DNA of 64,000 nt, taken from NCBI GenBank assembly GCA_916048095.2, contig OU696574.1, positions 6,359,587 to 6,423,586 of the forward strand, written 5' to 3'. The position numbers were made by a program, and so were the translations under genes. Position 1 is the first letter of the stretch; each line of letters starts with the position of its first letter. Positions 57,499 to 64,000 of the stretch are shown one piece after another. The notes beneath the pieces were generated by a model, which made no database searches, was not told the DNA's origin, and saw only the letters and a list, made by a program, of their open reading frames with translations. The stretch comes from Sacculina carcini. Lineage: Eukaryota > Arthropoda > Thecostraca > Sacculinidae.

Positions 57499-58217
57499 AC
57501 AGCCTGAACCCCTGCGGTAGGGGGTTAGAATTCTGCCGCCGTAGCTGCCGCGTGTCGTAAAAGGCGACTAAAGGCAGACATGTCTGGTCAGGTCTCGGTC
57601 TGCTACTGGTAACATGTAACCCGGTACAACCAGCCGCATGGTCGGAATGTCGGCGATTAATCCGGCCCCCCACTGGCCTATGCCAGTGAGGAGGGTGGCC
57701 AGACACCCAGCAGGAAGAAAAACAAGACCTGTCAAAGGGCGGATGAGCTGTTTAGCAGCCAACGGCCATCTGGAAACACTCCCCCGTCGGATCGGCAAGC
57801 AGGATCCTGGCCGATGAGTGTCACGTCACCCGGGGTATAGTGGTGGCGTGACGCAACACTCGTCTTTGGCCTGCGCGTCGAACCCCGACCGGGCCGCTGT
57901 TTGGCTCCTCGACAGTGGAGAGAATGGTGACGCCGGCACGGGTGGCCGGATAGGGCTCAAGAGGGTCAAGGGTGAGGTGCCTGGTGCTCGAGGGGGGTCC
58001 CGCCCGGTGCAGTGTCCGCCGTTTGCAGTGGGGCTGCGGCTGCCGAGTCCAGATGGACCGGTCGGGGTCACTGGTCCGGGCCCGGCGCTGTAGCTCCCAC
58101 GGACTCGTACCGGGCGGAGCTCGCAGCGATCTCAGGGGTATTCAGTGCCCGTACAGCGCGCACCAGCACTGGCGTGGCATCCCATGCTGGCTCTGCCCGT
58201 CCCCCCAGTAGGGCCCC
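57499..58217 (+). other. 5' leader of the RNase H LINE
   Basis: About 720 bp, GC-rich, without a convincing frame. Visible hairpins are AACCCC/GGGGTT (57507-57526) and a nested pair CTGCC/GGCAG enclosing GTCG/CGAC (57545-57577). The module at 57580-57777 follows. The leader presumably drives transcription and translation of ORF1. Internal promoters are usual for LINEs, but no motif was fixed. Confidence 0.65.
57580..57777 (+). ncRNA. Structured-RNA module in the LINE leader
   Basis: Homologous to 28712-28888. Stems: TACTGG/CCGGTA (57604-57609 with 57621-57626), CACTGGC/GCCAGTG (57671-57688, 4-nt loop) and GCTG/CAGC (57747-57758). The strings gaggagggtgg, gggcggatgagct and agccaacgg are shared with the other copy. 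Pairing is kept where bases differ. Role unknown; candidates are ribozyme, translation or packaging signal. Confidence 0.6.
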
Positions 58218-58253
58218 GTGCAGAGGTGGGTGGTCATGCGTGCAGAGACAATG

Positions 58254-59715
58254 CAAATATCTATGGCCTCTAAAACTTCAACCACCCCACCTGCTGGTCG
58301 TCCATCGGGCGATCGGCCACGGCCACCGAAAGGTGGTCGTACTGTGAGCCACATGCACGACGAGAGTCTTGTTGCACCTGTGCCGATGGTGCTGGTTTTT
58401 ACCAGCACCAATGAACTCGTGACCTTGTCCTCGCTGAACCCATTCCGTCGTCTGGATGGGCTCAAGAACATTGGAGACGCGCCTGTTGAAGCCAGCCGAC
58501 AGAGAGACGGTTCTCTGCTGGTCAAGTACGCAACTGAGACGACAGCAGCCCGCGCGATGAAGGCCGACACTTTTCGGTATCGCGTGGGATCGGGCAATGA
58601 GAAGCGTTGGATGAGCACCCCCATCTCGGTGTGTGCGCATTCGACACTTAACCATACCAGAGGCGTTATGTTTTGTCGTGCGCTAGAGGGTGTTGATAAC
58701 GAGGAGAAATGCGACGGATTGGCATCCCAAGGTGTCATCCGCGTGGAGCGCATCGTCCGACGGCGTGAGGGTGGCGAGGTGCCAACGCACTCGTTTTTCC
58801 TCACGTTTGACGGTGTTGATCTGCGGGATGACATCATGGTCGGTGACATCCGGCAGCGTATCCGAGTCCGCCCCTACGTGCCTAACCCGATGCGGTGTTA
58901 CGTTACAGGTGCCAACGTTTCGGACATACGAGCTCCCGTTGTAATCGTGCAGAGATCTGCGGACTTTGCTCATCCGAACGGCATACCGCTGCTGATTGCA
59001 AAGAGGAATATTTCTGTGTCAATTGCAGGAGCAGCGGTCATGCGTCTTCGTCGCGTGACTGCCCGGAATGGCTGAAAGTAGAAATATATTTTGGCCATTC
59101 GCGCTGCCCAGCGCTGCAGTTTCGGCGAGGCGCGTGCTGTGTACCGCAGCTCGCGTCCGTCGGGCCCGTCCTTTGCCGGCACCGTCAAACTGTCAGCTCA
59201 ACCTCCACAGTCTGTCGACGCGTTTCTGGAGAAGCTGACAGTTGGCGACTTTCTCAAGCTGGCTGGACGAATGGGTCTCAAGCTGGTCGTACCTGAGGCT
59301 GAAAATGAGCATGAACCAATACCGGTTGATCGGCGGCCTGAGGAGGCTGTCGTGTCGCGGTCGCCAACGGCCGCACCCCAGCGGTGCCAGGCGTCCGCGA
59401 TCCAGCGGCCCCAGATGGCCGCTCCCCAGCAGCCCGAAAAGGCTGCTGAGCGGCGACCTCAGCGGGTCGCCGATCGGCCGGTCAACCGGCCGATGGACCG
59501 TGCTGGCAAATCGGCAGCGATGCGGGTTAGTCAGGGCGGCAAAGAACCGGCCGCTAAGCAGGCTTCCGAGCCAGCAGAGCGGTCGTCTCCGAACCGGAGG
59601 AAATCCGGAGACTGGACGGTGGTTCAACACAAGAGCCGCCGTTCGATCAAGTCAGCCTCGCCGAGGAGTGACCGGCGAGCATCTCCCGGTCACAAAGCGA
59701 GCGCGGTCCCTGCGA
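58254..59715 (+). pseudogene. LINE ORF1: RNA-binding protein with CCHC knuckles
   Basis: The first frame, to about 58,893, carries a conserved N-terminal domain (VLVFTSTNELVTLSSLNPF, VRPYVPNPMRCY). A tandem 5-bp duplication (gttacgttac near 58,900) then shifts the frame. Three zinc knuckles follow: the CYRC...H...C block, CGLCSSERHTAADC and CVNCRSSGHASSSRDC, in the frame ending after CPEWLKV. A basic Pro/Arg-rich tail (59,300-59,700) lies in a third frame with SGDWTVVQHKSRRS. Such proteins coat LINE RNA. The precise start codon is uncertain among several near ATGs (58218-58272). Two frame changes make it non-functional. Confidence 0.8.
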
Positions 59716-60170
59716 TTTTAATGGCGATTAATAATTTTAATGCGATTTTAATGGCGTTAGGCGATTTTAATGGTCACAGCCCTTTTTGGGGTTGTGATGC
59801 ATATTGTAGCCGTGGTTTTATTATGGAGGATATTTTAACTGTTTTAGACATAGGTATTTTAAACACAGGCAAATATACGCATTGCACCATGCCATCGGGA
59901 AGCATGTCCGCTCTGGACCTCAGTCTGTGCAGTCCCAGTCTGCAGGCATCCACGAGCTGGATCGTTGAGAACAGTCTATATGGGAGTGACCACTTCCCTA
60001 TATGGATCTGTCTCAATGAGGTACCTAGGTTGGGAACACGACCACCGAGATTTAATTTCAAACGAGCTGATTGGGTCCGCTATGATTGCTTGACACTGGA
60101 AGCCATGGGCAACCCCACACTTCGACCCAGCGTCGAAGATTTTACTGAGGCCATTGTCACCTGTGCCTAA
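59091..60170 (+). pseudogene. Chimeric frame: ORF1 tail joined to endonuclease end
   Basis: A 359-codon open frame created by an internal deletion. The ORF1 tail (to SPGHKASAVP) is joined, through a filler of repeated gcgattttaatgg (59,715-59,765), to the endonuclease from GDFNGHSPFWGC onward (GSDHFPIWICLNEVPRLG). The endonuclease N-terminus, with its catalytic Asn and Glu, is missing. The frame ends at TAA near 60,170, where copy A has Lys (CAKQSIPRT). Chance fusion rather than a working protein. Confidence 0.8.
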
Positions 60171-60431
60171 CAGAGCATTCCGCGTACGGCATCGCGTCCC
60201 CGGCGGCGTCCTGTCCCTTGGTGGACAGACGCGTGTTCTGCGGCGTTGCGAGAGCGACGTCGTTGCTGGGGTCGCTTCCGGCGCAACAGGACGGTGGTAA
60301 ACATGCTTTGCTTTCACCACGCTCGCGCACAAGCTCGATGGACCTTTCGCGAGGCGAAGCGGGCCTCGTGGGTGTCCTATGTGTCCAGCATTAATCGGCA
60401 TTGTCCTATATCCACCATATGGGACCGTATA

Positions 60432-60886
60432 ATCTGTCCCCCTGCGTTGAACCAATCCACTTGGTCTGCGAAATCATTCTTTTTTTCTGCACCCCGCATT
60501 TATAATTCACTTCCTCCTCGCCGCCTCCGAATGAAATCCTACTCATCTTTCTCCTCTGAGCTGCACAAACATTTCCTTTCTTTGGCCTCAGAGTCTTCTT
60601 AAGTTTACTTGTTTGCAATGATATAATTGATTTATTCTTCCTATTGATATTGATTCAATCCGTTTTTCCTTTTATTTAATGATCTATCTCTTTTTGCACA
60701 TTTTAGTTACATATTCCGGACTCATACTTGCTACATGTTGGTGTTTCTGTTCTGCGCTGCATGTTTCTACTTCACCCAACCTGCGCAATTGACCCAATTT
60801 CCCAACTTGCTCCAGTATTATTTTGCGTGTCGCGCGCTTGTAACTATTGTGTGCGCTATATTAAATACATGTTTGTTGTTGTTGTT
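60432..60886 (+). mobile_element. L2-like LINE 3' end nested in LINE copy D
   Basis: Reads CPPALNQSTWSAKSFFFSAP and ends LASESS plus a stop near 60,602. The 3' UTR ends gcgctatattaaatac with a (TTG)n tail. It is flanked by gtata (60427-60431 and 60887-60891). Severely 5'-truncated. This shows L2 activity after the RNase H LINE insertion. Confidence 0.85.
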
Positions 60887-60917
60887 GTATAAAGCGCATC
60901 TCTGGGAAATACCAGCA

Positions 60918-61506
60918 GCAGCTCTGCCGAAACACCGTACAGTGCCCAATGTGCTTCTCTCAAACACACTGGAGCGAATTCATTCTTACGGACGATATAC
61001 TGCCCAGTGACGGACGTACAGTGCCCAGTGTGCTTCTCTCAAACACACTGGAGCGAATTCATTCTTACGGACGGTATACTGCCGTGTACACTGATGGGTC
61101 TAAGTCGGCCAGTGGTGTGGGTTGTGCGTTTGTAAGTGGAGGTACGTGCCGCTCGAGCACGCTGCCACCGAGCGCTTCCATTTACACGGCTGAACTGTAC
61201 GCTATCCCGCTGGCCCTGGTTTTTATTCGCTCATCTTCATTTTCATTGTTTTTAGTTCTATCCGACTCCCTTAGTGCTTTAACTTCATTATCATCTTCCT
61301 CCTTACATCCTCTCATACAGAGGATTTGTATCTCTCTTGATATCATCCACCACCAGGGAAAGCGTGTAAAGTTATGCTGGATTCCGGCCCATATTGGTAT
61401 TTTGGGCAACGAGCGAGCTGACAAAGCCGCAAAAAGAGCTGCCGAACGAGACTTTTATTCATTTTATTTTAACTTTCCATTCCGTATTCGGACTTTTATC
61501 CTATTA
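60918..61506 (+). pseudogene. LINE copy D RNase H fragment with 79-bp duplication
   Basis: After the internal deletion the sequence resumes at LPKHRTVP. A 79-bp unit (60937-61015, again 61016-61094) is tandemly duplicated just before the first catalytic block. YTDGSKSASGVG, TAELYAI, LSDSLSA and HIGILGNERADKA follow, so all four RNase H acidic residues are present. It stops within the downstream helix at about 61,506, without the terminal CCHC motif or 3' UTR. Confidence 0.8.
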
Positions 61507-62361
61507 CTAGCATTAAACCCGCCCGTTGTGCGCCGCAATTCATAACATGAAATTCATATTCAATTAATAAAAAATATGGAAAATTTAAAATGAAATAGGG
61601 TACACTCATAAAAATATTAATCAATTGAAAATTCCAAGTTTAATTATTTTCTTTTGGACAAAATATTTCCCCTCAGTCCGCCTTAGTCATTTTTACACCC
61701 GCCCGTCGTGCTGAATAATTTAGAACTCGAACACGATCCGTTCTGGACCTTGAAGTGAAATCCATTGGTGTTGAGTATGGATTAATTCTACAGGGGAAAT
61801 TGAACGTTCTATTGTCTATAGTTGCTGCCCGCGGAGCATTTTTATTTAAAAAAAAATACTTTTTTTAAATGAACCATTTGAAAAAATGAACTAAAAAAAC
61901 ACGTCGTGCGGGACAATTCATGCATTAAAATTCATATTAAATCCATAAAATATGATGAATACAAATTGAAAAGCAAAAAATGTAACCTATGAATATCTTA
62001 ACCAATAGGAAAGTCAAGATGTGAATATTTTTGTTTTTATTTTGACAAATATTATCCCTCAACCCGCCTGATATATAAATCTGCCCGTCGTGTGGTATAA
62101 TTCAGAACACAAACACGTAACAAACAATGAAGGATGATGAAATCTTTTCATCAGAATGTCTCCAAACTATATTTATTACTTAACATCATTCCCCAACATC
62201 ATTTGCTTAAGTACTATTTTACTTTTACCGCTATAATATTTATTGCTAAAATATATAATAACCTGAGTCAAACCTACCCAACCCAACCCATCCATTCAAT
62301 CTTGACCGCACTCAGCCTAGTCTGCTTAAGTACTATTTTACTTTTACCGCTATAATATTTA
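61507..62361. repeat. AT-rich divergent tandem repeat with CCCGCCCGTYGTG boxes
   Basis: Two diverged copies of a ~385-bp unit (about 61,510-61,740 and 61,900-62,115) share the order: cgtYgtgcggg-type box, caattcat, aaattcatatt, tttggacaaaatatt-type block, cctcarnccgcc, gcccgtcgtg. Box positions are near 61,518, 61,697, 61,905 and 62,083. A separate 40-bp direct repeat (gcttaagtactattttactt...) lies at 62,205 and 62,322. No coding. Confidence 0.6.
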
Positions 62362-63665
62362 TCATCAACATCAACATCAACGTGTATTTGTTATAGCGCA
62401 CCGAAGGGCTCGTGCGCGACACGATTATAAACAGTTGTGAACACGGAATACAACTAACAGGACAGATGCAAAAGAAGTAAACTACAAATATGCAATAAAA
62501 GGCAATAAATATAGAGACAAAATATGGGCAAAACATACAAAACAGACGGACATGACGGACAAGACAACACGACTGAAACATACTCGTGATGACAACACAA
62601 CACAGCAAACACAACTCGGGAGAATATAGTCATAGCGTAGATAAAGTAAGCATGCAAATGAGAGAAGGAATACGGGTAAGAACAGGCTAAAGCAACAGGT
62701 TATAGTGATGCAAAAGGTGTGAGATTGTGGGAGACTGGGTCAAGAGAGAGGTCAAAAAGGTGTTTGGAGAGCTGAGAGCGGAAATGATTGTAGGAAAGAG
62801 AAGAAGTAATGTGAGCTGGGATGGAGTTGTAAAGGCGAGGGGCGGAAAAAAAGAATGATTTGGAGGACCAAGGAGATTCATTTACAGCACGAGGGCAGAC
62901 AAGGGGAAGAGGAATTCGGTAAGGAGTGAGGCAAGGAGTGAGGAGAAGGCGGAGATAGGATGGCTGATGAGGATCGTGGAGAAGCTTATATATCAGACAA
63001 CACAGGCGAAAGTGAATACGTGGAATAATAGGGAGCCAGCGAAATTGAAAAAGAAATTGAGAAGTGTGACGACAAGGAACAGGATGAAGGACAAAACGAC
63101 AAGATTGATTAATAACGCGTTGTAGGATTTTAAGAGAACGACGAGGAGCATGGATGTACAAATAATTACAATAGTCGAGTCTAGAGAATACATGAGAGTG
63201 AATAAGTTTGATTGCGGAAGGTCTGTCGAGATATGAGCGTATAGGATAGAGGGACCTCAAGATAAGATGGCAAGTGCGGGCGACAGAGAGGATGTTGTCG
63301 GAGGAAGAGAGAGAAGAGTCAAAAATAACTCCGAGATTGCGAACTGTCGAGGATAGGATAAGAGGTAAGCGAGGAGGATGAAGAGCCAGAAACTCAGACT
63401 TGGACGAGTTGAGGAGAAGGTGACGGGAAGACGCCCAAGAAGAGATGGTGGATAGGATGTCAGAGAGAAAAGACGGAGAAGGAAAAGGAAGAGGGATATA
63501 TAACTGAATGTCATCAGCGTAGATATGAAATGAGATGGAATACTTACGAAGGATAGGACAGAGGGAGGACATGTAAAGGTTAAAGAGTATCGGACCAAGA
63601 ATAGATCCCTGAGGGACACCTGATGAGAGATGGATAGGATCAGATACAGAGGAATTGAAGTTAAA
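62362..63665 (-). pseudogene. L2-like LINE, RT second half and 3' end
   Basis: The minus-strand frame at 63572-62700 (290 codons) is open: SSLCPILRKYSISFHIYADD with intact YADD, LDYCNYLYIHAPRRS, FRWLPIIPRIHFRL, and SAPRLYNSIPA up to NLTPFASL plus a stop. The preceding block PSGVPQG-type wording (GVPQGS) lies near 63,615 in another frame. The 3' UTR ends gtgcgctataacaaatacac with a (TTGATG)n tail at 62,362-62,380. A SINE starts at its 5' edge. Confidence 0.85.
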
Positions 63666-63998
63666 AGGTTAAATGCCTAAGTGGCAGCTGCTACACGGGA
63701 AGAAGCCGAAGCTTATGAACACACAGGCGTGCCCCTTGCAGCTCTCTGCCACCGCAGAACCGACCCTCTCCACGCTATGGCGCCACAAGGACGTAAGACG
63801 TATTAGAGAGGGCCACCTCCCCAGAATGCATGGCACAACTCATGACTGATATCTGGTACCGTCATTTTCTGCTGGGTGGACAGGGGCTGTGGGATTGTAG
63901 AATTCGCCCAATGAAATTCTGCTCCGCCGGGTTTCGAACCACGGACCTGCCGCTTTTGAGGCGGGTGTGCTAACAACTGCACGACGGAGTCCACAAAG
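63666..63998 (-). mobile_element. tRNA-derived SINE at the window edge
   Basis: The minus-strand head starts near 63,991. The acceptor-like arms CTCCGTC and GGCGGAG pair with one wobble. The A-box region is tgcagttgttagcacac, an anticodon-like loop CTCAAAA lies between CCGC and GCGG, and the B box is ggttcgaaacc. A ~250-bp body follows and it ends near cacttaggcatttaacctttt at 63,666. The T stem is imperfect, so it is a SINE head rather than a tRNA gene. The anticodon position would read CAA. Confidence 0.7.
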
Positions 63999-64000
63999 TT

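Larger units (their letters stand above)
57499..61506 (+). mobile_element. RNase H LINE copy D with intact 5' end
   Basis: Inserted into gypsy pol at about 57,499 and the only copy retaining the family's 5' leader. Order: leader (57,499-58,217), ORF1, a rearranged junction to the endonuclease (59,715-59,765), the start of the RT linker to 60,431, a nested L2 3' end (60,432-60,886), and a few bases of LINE. A large deletion then jumps to the RNase H region (60,918-61,506), which is cut off before the CCHC motif. Most of the RT is absent. Confidence 0.85.

Noticed and set aside
57735-57770. Possible hammerhead ribozyme core (ggatgag ... stem ... )
   Set aside because: A CTGATGA-like string beside a stem is present, but the required GAAA and the third stem are not found in either copy.
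63920-63991. Functional tRNA-Leu(CAA) gene
   Set aside because: T stem mismatches, no long variable arm expected of tRNA-Leu, and a SINE body follows.

Overview
This window is eukaryotic repeat DNA, most likely from an invertebrate animal. The LINEs are APE-type non-LTR elements. The LTR elements belong to metazoan Ty3/gypsy-like lineages, including a CsRn1/Kabuki-type copy with a tRNA-Trp-like primer site. A DD41D mariner and tRNA-headed SINEs are also present. I cannot name the species, and no complete host gene is visible. The only host-exon candidate is a weak 140-bp stretch near 53.7 kb.

Layout. 0-7.4 kb: an L2-like LINE (+) split by a 4.3-kb RNase H-bearing LINE (-) with a 15-bp target-site duplication (TSD). 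7.4-9.8 kb: LTR-element scraps, an (AT)n run and L2 tails. 9.94-18.98 kb: a CsRn1-type gypsy element (-) with both LTRs and a 4-bp TSD; its 5' LTR is interrupted by a 2.6-kb terminal-inverted-repeat (TIR) transposon with a CCGG TSD. 19-25 kb: L2 copies (-), another LINE holding a solo LTR, an integrase-bearing LTR fossil and a piggyBac-like MITE. 25.7-31.3 kb: a 175-bp tandem repeat, an L2 copy (+) carrying a structured-RNA module, AT-rich DNA and an L2 copy (-). 31.3-34.3 kb: an RNase H LINE with a 5' inversion fused to a gag-protease fossil. 35-38.4 kb: MITEs, tRNA-derived sequences and a minisatellite. 38.5-44.8 kb: an LTR element with a 5-bp TSD whose left LTR holds a foldback DNA transposon, which in turn holds part of a related LTR. 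45-54 kb: an RNase H LINE 3' end, an LTR element (-), and an L2 copy split by a DD41D mariner. 53.9-57.5 kb: a gypsy element (-), cut by an RNase H LINE that keeps its 5' end (57.5-61.5 kb). 61.5-64 kb: AT-rich divergent repeats, an L2 copy (-) and a tRNA-derived SINE.

Four partial copies of one RNase H LINE family (2.4-6.7, 31.3-33.2, 45.5-47.1 and 57.5-61.5 kb) are very similar by eye, which implies recent activity. All coding LTR fossils lie on the minus strand. The strongest unexplained signal is a ~180-bp module present both in the 5' leader of the RNase H LINE and inside an L2 3' region; its three hairpins are kept by pairing-preserving base changes. All calls come from reading the sequence without database searches.
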